Positions 11,836-24,210 of a stretch of 64,000 nucleotides of DNA are shown in pieces. The stretch is taken from assembly GCF_024586455.1 (NCBI RefSeq), contig NC_065921.1, forward strand, positions 11,439,401-11,503,400, given 5' to 3'. The notes under the pieces are model-generated. The model was not told the origin of the DNA. It saw only the letters and a list, made by a program, of their open reading frames with translations, and did no database searches. Source of the stretch: Bactrocera neohumeralis (taxonomy: Eukaryota > Arthropoda > Insecta > Diptera > Tephritidae). Numbering within the stretch: position 1 is the first letter of the stretch; every line of letters starts with the position of its first letter. The translations under genes and the position numbers were made by a program.

Positions 11836-12148
11836 TTAAAACTTTATCTCTGTAGTATAATGAAAACCTCGGTTGTAAAATATTGGCTGTTTAAGTGAAT
11901 TACAGTAGCACTCAGCAACTCGAGCAATTGTTTTAATGAAAACTACTGAGGGCAATCTTTTGTGGAGCCGTTCACAGCAAAATTTCCTGAACTAAAAACT
12001 TTTATTTGACCCTTAATAATTTTTCGGTAATAACACAAGAGCTAACAGAGCCACTGAAACAAACGTCTCAACTAAACTCTAAACACACGCTACTCCTGAT
12101 AGAAAATAGATATAAAATAATAGTATTATGTACGGAAATTCCGAAATA

Positions 12149-13352
12149 TTGGGTAGTCGAAAAAGTCGTTTCGTACCAAGGCGTTTGAAAGAGATTTAAA
12201 GCTTCATTTCACAAAAAAAAATTAAATTCGGAGAAGTTGAAAAACAAATACAGCTGTTCAAAAATGAGTGAAAATAGGGAAGAAATTCGCCATATTTTTA
12301 AATTTTTGTATAAAAAAGGGAAGAATGCCATGCAAGCCACCAATGAAATTTGTCAAGTTTACGGAGACGATGCTGTATCAGTTCGTTATTTTGTTATTTT
12401 ATTTTAGTTATTTTAGCACAACAATGGTTCACCCGCTTCCGTTCTGAAAATTTTGATGTGAAAAATGCACCACGGTTGGGTCGACCTATCGTTGAAAAAG
12501 TTGATGAAATTATGGAAAAGATTGACCAAGACCATCACATAAGCAGCCATGACATCGTTAAGGTTAACATTCATCATCAAACGGTTTTGAACCATTTAAA
12601 AATGTCTGGCTACAAAAAGAAGCTCGACGTTTTTGTACCTCATGAATTGTTTATGAAAAATTTAATGGACTGAATTATCATCTGTGATTCTTTGCCAAAA
12701 CGAAATGAAATTTGAAGCAAATGGTAACAGGAGACGAAAAGTGGATCAAATACGACAATAATGTCCGCAAGAGCTCATGGTGCAAGCGTGGTGAAGCTCT
12801 ACAAATGGTCACAAAGCCAGGATTGACTCCTCGAAAAGTTATGCTGAGGGTTTGTTGAGATTGGAAAGGAATCATCCACTATGAGCTGCTCCAGCCTGGT
12901 CGAGCGATTGATTCTACATTTTGATATCAACAACTGATGAGACTGAAGCAAACAATCGAAAAAAACGGCCAGAACAAATCAACAGAAAGGGCTTCTTCTG
13001 CCATCAGGACAACGCTAGACCACACACATCTTTGATGATTTGCACCATCGGACTACATACCAACGGTTTCGGTCAATGCAGAACTCCCTTAATGGAGTAC
13101 TGTAAAGTTGGTTTCAGTGAAAATTATTTGTCGCTGGGAAACCGGAAAAATTTTACACTGAAGGAATAATGTCTCTAGCGGAAAAATGGCAAATAGTGCT
13201 CGACCTGTACCATTTTACATATTTGGTTCATTAAAGTTCGTAATAGGTATAAAAAAATAAGCTGAACTTTGTTAAGAATTTGGTTGCACTAGAGATATAC
13301 GACTGCAACAACATCTATTTACAAAACACGAAAAGATTTTTTGGACTACCAA
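12149..13352 (+). mobile_element. Nearly full-length, inactive mariner
   Basis: The element starts with TTGGGTAGTCGAAAAAGTC, ends with a near-perfect inverted copy (…GACTACCAA), and is flanked by TA on both sides: a 1204-bp mariner with its target duplication. The plus strand encodes MSENREEIRHIFKFLYKKGK, the helix-turn-helix with HISSHDI, YKKKLDV.VPHEL, TGDEKWIKYDNN, GLTPRKVMLRV and the HQDNARPH catalytic region. An insertion near 12385-12415, a TGA after LMD at 12671 and several shifts inactivate it. Confidence 0.9.
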
Positions 13353-14160
13353 TATATCTATATTTTCTGCCATTTTATTTTACTATACTTTCCACTCCTC
13401 TCTCCATAATCATATTCTTGTGAATTTTTAGCTAAGATGTGAATAGAGCATCGCAAAAAATTCCGCTACACACCCTATTATATGTATATGATCTATACTT
13501 GTATAGTCGATAAAGCCTATAACCTTTATATTTTACACATACATATCTGTAGTATAGTATAGTAGAGTACTTATGTCATATAATGCAAGTGATAAGGATT
13601 TAAGTAGATTTTTATGTAATGGATTTGTCACTTTCTTTTGAAGCGGTTTGTGACTGGTACACTCTGAGCTGATGCTTACATACCACATGTAAGGTCTCGT
13701 ATATATACTATATGTTAGGGTGAGCAAGTAAAAATGTATGGGTAATGTAAGGGAAATTTTGGACTACGCTATTTTTTATCTTGAACATTCTGAAAGATAG
13801 ATATTTTCTAGAGTTACTTTACAACCTACATACTTTATAAACTCGTTGTAGGCAAACTTTTGAATGTCGAACTCTCATGATACCCTATAAGCACTTTTAT
13901 AAAGGCGGAAAAATCGGAGAACTACCACAATCAGTTCCTGACTTTTCTTTCTTTAAAATTGTTTACTCATAAATACATACATAGATGAAGATATGGCAAC
14001 AAAACTAAGCACAAATAGAATATTGGACACAGGACAGCTTTCTCAAGGAAAAATGTGTATTTTGTAAATTTCTTTTGAAGAGGCATTTTGTATAATAAAT
14101 GTAATATGTAGATACAAAACTAAGCATTTAAAAAATTTTAAATTATTTTTAATAACAATT
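13353..14160. other. Intergenic sequence
   Basis: AT-rich, with no supported gene or element seen. Confidence 0.4.
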
Positions 14161-14164
14161 TTTT

Positions 14165-14560
14165 AAAATTTTGGATTAACTTGATCTAGTCGTCGATCTC
14201 CAGGGATACCTTCGAAGAAAGGTGCTTAGCGGTGAGGAATAATTTTCGGCTTAAAATTACAACAAATTCATAAACCCTCAAAAATATTATTGTCCACAAA
14301 ATTACAGGAAAAGATCGAAAGTGTTGTAAAAATTTTGATACATGACGAATTGGAGGCTTCAAAAAAAAGTTGTTTTTTGTAAACAAATTAAAACTTAGAG
14401 ACGCTCAAAAATTGAAATAATTATCAAACAAGTTTTTACTTAAATCATTACCTGAGCAATATATCTAAGAAGGTGGGGTGAAAATTTCAAGTTGAGCGGA
14501 CTTTTTCGAAAATTTTTTTCTCAGCCTCACCTTACTTATCTAAGTTACAAAAGTCACAGC
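14165..14560. repeat. Degenerate dispersed repeat, family 3
   Basis: The segment series gatctcca..gata.cttcgaagaaaggtg, gatcgaaagtgttg.aaaattttga, gaggcttc, then ttacctgagcaatatatctaagaa and aatttcaagttgagcgg recurs in the same order at about 17355-17720. Noncoding. Confidence 0.55.
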
Positions 14561-14809
14561 ACCGTCTGTAGCATGCAGCGAGAAACCATGGAATTTTAAT
14601 TTTTCATATATTTTTTATTAATTCTCTATATGGCTCTGAGAGCACGCTTACATTTCTGCCAACACAAGTGTATATACATATGCATGTACTTACTATGTGC
14701 ATATGAAGTGATAAGTCACAACCGGTCTGTGCTTAAGCGTGCGCAAGCGTTCTAGGCAATAAAATATTTTATAACGGCTATTTTGTTTATAAGATTAGCC
14801 GCCGTTGCG

Positions 14810-15562
14810 TGCCTATTTATATCAAGGATATCTCAATGGACTGAGCAATCTAGAAATGCAGAACATTTAGCGCAGTTCACCACTTGCCAGCGGCGCGGAC
14901 AGTTCTAATTTTCCGCGGCGATTTTCGAACCATTGAGAGACTTTTAGTGTGTGTATGTGTGGTGTAGCAAAAGCTCAATGAATGCGAAGAGTGAAATTAA
15001 AAATTAATACAAAATTGCAGTTGAAATTTATGCACTTTATTGCGCCCAGACAGCAGTCACTAAGCGACACTCGCTGTTGAAGCTGTTTTGAAGTGTCGGG
15101 CGGCGTGCGGCAGCAGACATGACAACAGCAGTAGTTCGAGGTAGAATAGTAAACAACTGCGACACATGAAAAGCGATCAGTATCGAACATTTTAATTAAT
15201 ATTATACCTTGAATATTTATTTATTATCATATATTAGTGCATCGTTAAAATGAAGTGAAGTAGTCGCAGTACTTATAAACACCCACTGCAGTAAATAGTA
15301 AATCAATCCCGACTAAAAAGTATTTTCGCGGATTTTCTGTGGGAAATTTCATTAAATACGGTAGTAAAATCGTTGGACTGCAATGAAATTGTGTAGCGTA
15401 TCAAAATGGTGTCACACTCGTAATATACAAAATATAATAACAGTGAAGTGCGAATGAAATTGGTTTTGAATTAAACTTTTTCGGATTCTTCGGTGCAATT
15501 TCTGGTTGTTTAAAATATAAAAAAAACTAAAGGTTGTCAACTATTAAAATTATAAATAAAAA
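14810..15562 (+). promoter_or_regulatory. Presumed promoter and 5' leader of gene B
   Basis: This stretch is visibly richer in G and C than its surroundings (the 14880-14930 and 15085-15120 blocks, for example) and holds no transposon similarity. An arthropod-type initiator candidate, ATCAGT, occurs near 15177, and the region ends at the inferred ATG 15563. Promoter identity is inferred from position and composition. Confidence 0.35.
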
Positions 15563-15599
15563 ATGGTTATTTATAAAGGAAAAATGCAAATTCAAAAAG
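15563..15599 (+). CDS. Gene B, inferred first coding exon
   Basis: An ATG in good context (A at -3, G at +4) is preceded immediately by an in-frame TAA. It encodes 12 codons, MVIYKGKMQIQK, plus a single G before the donor GTTAAG. Joined to exon 2 at 20283 it gives QKG-PWFGIRHLQ, matching the K-G-P start found for gene A. The phase fits exactly. It lies downstream of a GC-richer stretch that looks like a promoter and leader. The intron would be about 4.7 kb. A second in-frame Met at codon 8 could also start the protein. Confidence 0.6.
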
Positions 15600-18500
15600 G
15601 TTAAGAAAGCAGAAAATTGAAAAATTTTATTGTGAAATATTACCGCCGATTTAATAATTTAATGCTAATAAATTTGAAAAAAATGATCGAAAGAGATACT
15701 TGTGAAGCTCAGAGTTTAAAAATAATTATTGGAAAAATTTGATTGCCGATTTTTCAAAAATTTTCAATAAAAAAGTGATTAGTTAATAAGGCTCCGTCTG
15801 AACTAAAAGCGACCTTCTGCTGGAGAAAATTTTTAAGACATATCAAATGTTGTAATCAAATATCTAATAAGAAACTAAAACATTGCTATAACTCATGAGG
15901 GGGTGAAGGGAGATTGCGTTGGAAATATTTGTGGGAGGAATTGATTAGAGTTTCAAAATTATAGATCACTTTAAATCAAAAGTTATTTGAAGTAGTAAAA
16001 TATGAATGTGAAATTAGCAGGACCAAGAAGAAGATATATTTGCAAAGAGTTCCCAACTATTTTTATACTTTTGCAGCATGTTGGTACAGAGTTTAATAGT
16101 TTTGGTCACTTAACGGTTATATCTTACAACTAAAACTAAGCGAGATGTATATAAGATTTAAACATATATATAAATGATTATGATGGCAAAACGAGTTGAA
16201 ATATAGCTGACTGCCATATCAATGTGTTTAATCTTGTCAATTCTTCCCTTAACTTCCAAATAGCTTACCTAACGATTTGCGAACTTTCAATTGACCTTAT
16301 TTTGCACATATCGGGCACAGAGCGTATTTTTGACTCATCACAGCGTATCTTTGTCTATAAAATGGATAAAATTGGGCGAAAACTTGACCTAGCTGCCAAT
16401 AACTAATATCAAAATTCTCCAACATCCGGCTGACTTTACTCCATTTGATTGGTGCTAGTATATGAGGTACTTTAATTAATCTCAGGGCACATTTTATTAG
16501 TATGTGGCATATTAATAGTATGGAGTAACATCAAGAATAAATCAAATCGGGCCGATACTACCCCGAACTACTGATACTACATATATGTAACGATTTTTTT
16601 TTAACAACCTTTTGTCAAATATGTCACTCAGTGTAAGAGTTATACAAGTATACTTGTATATGGTATATGTACGTATATATAAAACTGCTGGGATTTCGAA
16701 CCTTTGGTTGACGTTAGGCACCTTAAAGAATTTAACTGGATTTTTTTCTTGTAATATGTTCGAATGCACTCGAATTTACCTGTTCCTTACTTGTTTTAAA
16801 TCAAATTGATAAAATGATTAAACTGTGTCATTTTTATAGGCTCATATAACTTTCAAGTAGTTTTAATGAATGCGCTCAAAGGGTTATATTCACTTGTAAT
16901 TTACAAAATACATATTTTTTCTTGAAATTCTTTTATTTATTAAATAAACAAGTAAGGAAGGGCAGTGTGCCGATTTTGCCCATCTTCGAACTTAACCTTC
17001 TTATGGAGCCAAGGAATACGGGTACCAAGTTTCATCATGATATCTCAATTTTTACTCAAGTTTCAACCTTGCACGGACGTTACGGACGGAAAGTATTTCG
17101 GACTGGATTTTTCTTGTATTGTCGAATGCACTCGTTTACCCTGATCACTTTGGTATATATAAAATATTAACTCTTTCATTTTTATAGGCTCACATAACTT
17201 TCAAGTAGTTTTAATGAATGCGCTCAAAGGGTTATATTCACTTGTAATTTACAAAATACATATTTTTTCTTGAAACTCTTTTATTTATTAAATAAAAAAT
17301 ATGTTCTGTTTATAGAGTTTGAAGTATTATAATAATTGGCAATTTATTTTGAAATATTAATGATCTCGCAGCTGATCTTCAGGAAGACCTCGGAAAAACG
17401 TGTTTGGTGTTGAGGACAATTTCTGTGTTTCAAATTATCTCAAAACCAAAACCCAAAAAATCTATTATTAAGTCAGCTGAATACAAGTAGCGATCGAAGG
17501 ACCTATGAAAATTTTGATTTTCAACCAAATGGCGGCTTCCCAAGTAAAGATAGTTTTACACTTCTGAATGGTTGAAAAAAAAACAAAATTAATATCAAAA
17601 TATATTTATTATTCTTGCAATCATTACCTGATAAATATGTCTGAGAAAGACGTGTGACAATTTCGAGTTGATCGGGTTAACCGTTTCGTAGAATTTTTTT
17701 CCGCCGTTTCTGAAAACAGCGTTCCGAGAGCAATGCTTTTAAAGCTTCGGTAACCGATTACATTAAGTTCAGAAAATTCGTCCAAATGCGTTCGTACCTC
17801 AAATTGCCGGATGAATTTTAAATTTTTGAAGAATTTTTTCAAATACAAATATGTGCGTAAATCTAAAAGAATTGAATTTTTTCACAAACGACTTAATCTC
17901 AATCGCTCTCTCTAACCTTATATTCAGTCTAGGCAAGTGATTTAATTTTTGTTTAAACACATACTGACACTTCTTTACAAACTAGCCTATTGCAGTTAAT
18001 TTAGTCACGGTGCTTAGTTACTTGTTACTTTACTTTACTCATATTTTAAAAAATATGTCATGCCCTATGGTTTCAGTCACATTTTTATGCATTTTTGTAA
18101 GACAAGGGGTTAAGAGGTTTGCATCTCTCAACTGATTATACATATTTGTTATGATTCCGTGAGTTTTTAACAGCTTAACTTAAAATCATTACTTTATCCG
18201 GGCATCTGTTTGTCTGATTGGTCGCTTAGCTTTTGCGGAAAGCTGTTTCACGTGTAGACGACTTTACAACAGATAATTAAGACAGTGGCGGATTCAGAGG
18301 GGAAAATGGGGGACACTTCTATTTTCCAACATAGAAAAGTCAATAGCTGACAGCTAAAGCCATTGTGTATCGAGCATTCTGACATTTTACGGCGTATTTA
18401 CTACTCTGGAAACTTATGAGAAACAAGATGGATTCAACGGCACGATGCAGTTATACAATTTGCCGCAAAATTCTCGTTGTTCGTCAAAGCTCTAACAAAA

Positions 18501-21500
18501 ATTAGCAACTGGAAAAATAATTAATCAACGGGAAAAGTAACGATACTCATCGCAGCCGTGAGCAAATTTGAATTTATAATTTGGATTTTTTGCATCTGTG
18601 ATATTCTATCCCTAACTCATTCACTCAGCGTGATTCTTTAGAAAGAATCGATCGATCTGGCAAAAGCTTTAAATGTGATAGATACGCTGCTTTTAACGTT
18701 CCGAAATCGAAGGCAAAAAGCTGAGCATTATTTTCGATCAATTTATTGAGACACTACAAAAATGGCGGCAGAACTGAAAGTTGACAAAGAAAAACCAAGA
18801 ATCTGCGGCCGACAATCAAAACGCGAAAATTTCTGCGCGAGAACTTGCGAAGAATACTACAGGGTCTTAGCGTCCATTCCTCTGGTGAAGATTTGAACAC
18901 GCGCTTTTCTAGAGAAATATTGGATGATTGGATGGATTTCAACTGAGTTTTTTGCTTCCAGAAAAATATGTGCTTTGAATACCAAAGAAATGGAAAATCT
19001 CATTGACTGCTTGATAGACAGATTTAAAGGCCTTTTGGTTAATGACAACGTTGAAGAACTACGATGTAGACCTATACCCCATAGTTCATAGTTTTCTTCG
19101 CATATTTTGCACACTCCCTGTGACGAATGCGAGCTGTGAACGCTCTTTTTCGACACTTGGTCACGTGGAAACGTGGCTGAGCACAAACATGCTTTAAGAT
19201 AGATTGATCGGCCTGACGTTGCTGCACACTTCTGAACATTGATGTCACTGTAGAGGAAGTTCTCGAAAGAGACTCAAAACTTGGCCTAAATCGTTTTGTA
19301 TGTCACTCGCACGTCTCTGATTTATTATGTGTTTTTCAATTTAGTAGGATTTGATATTCGAAGATCGATTTGAAATTTTTTTGTGATATTAAACTGTATA
19401 AAGACTACTGTATTTAATATAATAATCTTCATGTTTCAAGTAAATATTTGCATATGGTTTAACTTCGACGACTGCCATAAAATAAAATGTTACCGGAAGC
19501 TCTGATGCTGAATCATTTTTGATAACTTCAACTTATTGCCATTATGCCATTACGTTTGTATTAATTAACAATTCCCGCCTAAAATATATGGTTCATTGCA
19601 TACTTATCTTAGTCACGTACTTTTATAGTCTATAAAAATCATAGTAGTCAATACGAAATCGAACTAACAAAAAACATGCAGTAAATTATATGACATCGTA
19701 GTTTTCTGAAATAAGCAAAAAAATAGGGTGTGTCTAAATGAAAGAACGTAAATGATTTTACAGAAAAATATCTCTCGCGGAAATAGGTTATAGATTAGTA
19801 TAAGAGTGCTGTTTCACCCTATACAACATTAAGTATTATCAAATATTTACTACAACAAATACAACTTCAATTGAATACATTATAAATTCATTCAGCAGTT
19901 AAGCGATAAGCTAATTGCCGTAAAACCATTATAAAGCAATTCAAATATTTACACCTGTGCTTAAGTGTATGAGTGGATCAACCAAAACACGATTAATCAG
20001 TTATGTATACAGTGGCATGGGTGATCAAAATCTTATCGCGATTGCCGCGCATGCCTTGATGGAATGTCGCAAATTTCGGTGTTTGAGTGTACTGTTAACA
20101 AAAGCTTATACAAATACAACTACAGGTAGCAGCGAAGTACAACAATATATGTAGTAGAGTTGTCGCGCGTACTTACAACTAATATATACCATATATCCAT
20201 ACGACTTATGTCAATAAAAGCTGTGACATGGCAACTTGAATGAAGTAAGTATTTAATTATAATTTCTTTTTATTATTTTTAGGGCCCTGGTTTGGCATAC
20301 GCCATCTGCAGGCATTGCTGATATTCTTCAATATTGTGGTCGTCTATTTTAGTCGTATCAATGTGTCCGTTTCGGTGGTGGCTATGACCAATGCCAATAC
20401 AACAAATCCAAATTTTCCGGTAAGCGGCTCTCAGTGTATTAATTGTTTGTGTTAAATTGTGCTGAACATCTTACAATCCATAGATAAGATTATAAGAGAG
20501 CGGAATTATATATCAAGACCCAGGTAACCTTATTTTAGGTTTGATTAGGTCGAAGAACTAATATTTGCATCAATGGTGGAATGTTGAAGAGCCACAAAAT
20601 TGTGAAATCTACTATTTGGAGCTTTTGGTATATAGTATATCTTTTATTCAAAATTGAAGAGAAAACTCGTAATTTTATTTAAAAGACTTATGGTTTCTTT
20701 TGTCACAAAAAATAATAAGTCTAATCGAATGTTATTTTCCATTTTTCCCCAATTTCCCTCCAGGAATACGATTGGAATGAGAAGCACAAATCGGTCATCA
20801 TTTCAAGCTTTTATTGGGGCTATGTCGTCACACAATTCCCTGGCGGTTACCTTAGCCGTCGCTTCGGTACAAAGGTCGTAATGCTGGGTTCGACTATTTG
20901 CTCTGCCATTTGCAGTGTGCTGACACCGATTTTAATACCACTTGGCGGCTGGCAAGCTTACTGCGCCATACGCATTATAATGGGTCTCGCACAGGGTGTG
21001 ATTTTTCCGGCTATACATCAACACCTGGGCAAATGGTCACCGCAAAAGGAACGCAATTTCTTGGGCACCATCAGTCACTGCGGCACCGATTGCGGCATTA
21101 TTATGTCCATGGGTGTAAGTGGTCTCATTGCCAGCAGTGCGATCGGTTGGCCTGGCATATCATACGTATCGGCTGGCGCCTGCTTCGTTTGGTGCGTACT
21201 GTGGCTATTCTTTGGTTATGATAATGCGCCGTCGGCACGTTTCATAACGCCTGAGGAACGTCAGTATATCGAGTCTGATTTGATGCGTGAGGATGATTTC
21301 CATAAACATAATATACCGGTGCCATGGTTGGCGATCTTCACTTCGGTGCCATTCCTCAGTCTGCTAGTGGTGCGCTGTGCACAAGCTTGGGGCTACACAA
21401 CACTGCAAGCGCAGATACCCTCCTACATGGCGGGCGTATTGAATATGGAGATAAAGAGTAACGCGCTCTTCTCAGCACTGCCATATATGGCAATGTTTTG

Positions 21501-22211
21501 CTTGACTTTTGTTTTTCTCTTCAGCGCCGATTTCGTCATGGCCAGAGGCTTGCTTACGCTAACGATTTTGCGTAAAGTGTGCAACACGATCGCCTTGTGG
21601 ATACCGGCCGGCTTAATGGTCGCCATCGGTTTTCTGGACGAAGAACAAAAGACGCTGGCGATCGTGTTGATGATCTTGAACGTCGGCTTTAATGCGGGCG
21701 CTACAATTGGCAGCACCTTGAATACGATCGATCTGTCGCCGAATCATGCGGGTGTGCTGATGGGCATTGTCAATACGATTGCCAATTTTGTGCCAATCGT
21801 AACGCCACTGCTGGTCGGCGTCATTGTAACGGATGAGGTGAGTACTGCTATGCGTACACAGTGCGATTATAACTTCAATCTCTCTCTCTCTCTTCTCTCT
21901 TTCAGCACGATCGCGCGCTTTGGCAAATTGTTTTCATTATTTCAGCAGCAATTTTCTTCTTTGGAAATTTGGTTTATATTATATTCGGATCTGCGTTAAC
22001 ACAACCATGGGATGCACCCGACTTTTTGACGCGTGATAACATGGAGAGTTACCAAAACGATGCTTCTAAGTCTGAATTGAATAGTAGTCCGCTTACTCAG
22101 AGCACAGTGCAGTTGGTGAAAGCAGAAATGCCACAGACCGAACTCACGTATGAAGGCGAGGAAGGGGTAGACAATGGTAGTGCTGGCAATCAGCAGCTGA
22201 AACATGATTAA
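15563..22211 (+). CDS. Gene B: SLC17-type transporter, paralogue of A, 517 aa
   Basis: Exons are 15563-15599, 20283-20419, 20764-21837 and 21906-22211, with intron phases 1, 0 and 0; the total is 1554 nt ending in TAA. Exons 2 and 3 have exactly the lengths of those in gene A, so the pair arose by duplication without coding indels there. Motifs are FGIRHLQ, RINVSVSVVAMT in helix 1, WGYVVTQFPGGYLSRRFG in helix 2, R128 and GLAQGVIFPAIHQH with KWSPQKER in helix 4, RK..NT...W.PAG, and SPNHAGVLMGIVNT. An NTT sequon sits in the first luminal/extracellular loop. The cytoplasmic tail after QPWDAPDFL is long, polar and acidic. The acceptor of the last intron has an exceptional (CT)n tract. Transported substrate is unknown; phosphate or organic anion is expected from the family. 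Confidence 0.9.
15600..16200 (+). other. Start of gene B intron 1
   Basis: AT-rich; nothing recognisable beyond the inferred donor GTTAAG. Confidence 0.4.
16200..16490 (+). repeat. Dispersed repeat, family 1, partial copy
   Basis: This shares gcgaaaacttgacctag, then aactaatatcaaaattctccaacatccgg and ctgactttactccatttgattgg with the copy at 421-912. The 3' TTACTTGTT end is missing. Confidence 0.6.
16828..16948 (+). repeat. 121-bp direct repeat, copy 1
   Basis: It starts TCATTTTTATAGGCTCATAT and ends TTTATTAAATAAA. It is repeated 348 bases downstream with two mismatches seen. It lies in intron 1 of gene B. Confidence 0.85.
17176..17296 (+). repeat. 121-bp direct repeat, copy 2
   Basis: Near-identical to 16828-16948. 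The 227 bases between the copies begin with AACAAGTAAGGAAGGGC, the inverted end of repeat family 1, which suggests a duplication together with a repeat insertion. Confidence 0.85.
17355..17720. repeat. Degenerate dispersed repeat, family 3, second copy
   Basis: The same ordered blocks as at 14165-14560 are present: gatctcgcagctgatcttcagg, gatcgaaggacctatgaaaattttgat, ggcggcttccc, ttacctgataaatatgtctgagaa, and aatttcgagttgatcggg. Confidence 0.55.
18283..19320 (+). mobile_element. hAT-superfamily transposon remnant
   Basis: It opens with CAGTGGCGGATTCAGAGGGG, typical of hAT ends. The plus strand, broken by many stops and shifts, ends with FLRIFCTLPVTNASCERSFS, TLGHV and RLIGLTLLH. That is the C-terminal dimerisation block of ZBED/ZMYM1-like hAT transposases (A-S-x-E-R-S-F-S pattern). 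The catalytic N-terminal half is largely lost. It lies in intron 1 of gene B. Confidence 0.75.
19321..20282 (+). other. End of gene B intron 1
   Basis: An open frame at 19957-20154 has no family motif and no splice logic with exon 2. The stretch ends in a T-rich tract and the acceptor TTTTTAG. Confidence 0.45.
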
Positions 22212-22234
22212 CGCTTAAACTAACTATGTTCTGG

Positions 22235-22240
22235 AATAAA
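22235..22240 (+). terminator. Poly(A) signal, gene B
   Basis: AATAAA lies 24 bases after the TAA of gene B, followed by T/GT-rich sequence, giving a very short 3' UTR. Confidence 0.6.
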
Positions 22241-23520
22241 TGTGATTTCATATTTGGTTTTGTATAGTTTTTATTGTTTTTTTCCGATCTTTTAGAAGTA
22301 TGCAATCTTCTGAAGACGGCGTGAATGTAGTCCTAACATAATTATAATGTATAAACTATATATGTATATAATAGTAAATAATGTAACTCGTGTTGTAAAT
22401 GAGTGTGTCTAGACCAAGTTATTAAAATAATCTAACAGTGACATGAAATTTGTTTTTAATTTACCAGTAGACTGGGTGAAAACGTCTGCAGTAGCAGTCA
22501 CTACTCTTAATGCTGCTCTGAACTCGCGGCTGTCAATGCGGGTATTTATGGAACTCAAATATTTGCTTTCAACTGTCTCATTGCAGCTCATAAACAAATT
22601 TATTTTTATCAAGCTAGAGAAGTCGTTTACTATTTTCTTCTATGGCATAGTCTTTTATTATAATTCCGATAAGATTGAGCTTGTCGGGAATGCAATCTAA
22701 ATTGCAGTCACTAAACTTTGTATTGCTGAAATAGTTCGTGATTGCGAAAGATAAACAAATCATTATTAAAAAAAACATTCAAAAATGCAAACTTATCTAA
22801 CAGTTTCACATTGTATGACTAAAATAAATCGTTGTAGTTTGGTACTCCACGCAATGGATTATTAGATTATGGTCAAAAATCTAAATTTCGCAGTCAAAGC
22901 ACGACCAAAATAATTTTTTTTAAATGCTGCTTTTCAAAATTTCTGGTATTTTTTCAACCGTGTGTCATCATCATACAGACAATATCTTCTAGTTTCATAT
23001 CTTTTTGGGGTTTATCCATTGTCCAGAATCACTACAGCAGTGGATAATCATAGTTTTAGCGGCGTCAAGATCGCTTAGAACTCAAAAAATTTTAAAATAA
23101 TGCAATTTCATCATAAACAGAAATTAAAAAAAACGGCATTTTTAGGCTGTCGCATTTAATGTGCACTTCATTTTTTGTTTCAAGAATCTTCAGAACTTCA
23201 AGTGTACTAAATTTGAGCGGAGCATTCCCTTTTATTATAACATAGTTTCATAAAAAAGTCTGAAAGAGTTTATTTTGTGAGCCCAAATCTTCTACTATGA
23301 ATATTTTAAGACTAAAAAATCTTTAACTTAAGGAATTACGCCAAAAACCGAATAGTGACATTTGAAAAATCTGGTTCAAAATGGTCTGATTATGATCAGA
23401 GACGAGGACGACTACTTCCTAACGGCTAAGTAAAGCAGAAACAATATTTTCGAACTTCTGTTTCGAACTATATGAGGGGACTCTACTGCTGTTTGCTTAT
23501 CGGAGACATTATACTCCTCT
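22241..23520. other. B-C intergenic sequence, first part
   Basis: AT-rich. The open frame at 22443-22700 and its antisense show no motif. No supported gene. Confidence 0.45.
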
Positions 23521-23523
23521 ATC

Positions 23524-24210
23524 GGGTGATCCAAGTAAAGTTACTTTTTCCATAGCCTTTTTTTGGCACATTACGCGTGAGTTATGTCAAGCTGTCATGT
23601 TAATTTTGTTCATTATTGCATTTTATGATTACAAGACTTACGCCTGAACAACGTTTGCAAACCTTTCAACTTTATTACGAAAGTTTGCATTCTGTAAAGA
23701 ACGTCACCGTTTTCCAGCCTAATTTGGTTTAGCAATGAGGCCCATTGTCGCATTTGGAACAAGGAGCAACCTGAGGAGATTCAAGAGCTGTCATTTCATC
23801 CAGAACAAATAACAGTTTGGTGTGGTTTGTAGGCCGTTGAAATCATTGGTCCATATTTATTAAAAAATGATGACAAGAATGTGGACGTCAATGGCGACCG
23901 TTATCGCGCCATATTAACCGACTGTTTGATGCCTGAAATTGAAGCTCGAGATCTCGGCGGCATTTGGTTTCAACAAGACGGCGGAACTTCCCACACTTCG
24001 CATCAATCAATGGATTTATTGAGAGAACACTTTGGTGAGCAAATAATTTCACGTTTCGAGACCGGTCGATTGGCTAACACCGCTGCAAATAATCTTCAAA
24101 AAATAAATGCCAACAAATGTTCTTTCGATTGATAATGAACATTTCACATTACATTTGAAGTTTCTGTGTTTTTTCTTTAAAACAGCAGGGAACCTAGAAA
24201 TTGATCACCC
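23524..24210 (+). mobile_element. Internally deleted Tc1/mariner-superfamily element (QQDG type)
   Basis: It begins GGGTGATCCAAG and ends with CTTG-free inverted TTGATCACCC, so the outer eight bases GGGTGATC are inverted. The plus strand starts with LTPEQRLQTFQLYYES, skips most of the DNA-binding and core region, and resumes with QITVWCGL, VDVNGDRYRAILTDCLMPEI, GIWFQQDG and LLREHFGEQIISR. At about 687 bp it is roughly half the usual length. It cannot encode a working transposase. Confidence 0.8.

Noticed and set aside
19957..20154. A 65-codon open frame in gene B intron 1
   Set aside because: No family motif, no splice logic, and it lies within a predicted intron.
20238..20282. ATGAA followed by GTAAGT just before gene B exon 2 as its first exon
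   Set aside because: The intron would be only about 40 bases, and the joined frame hits a stop inside exon 2.
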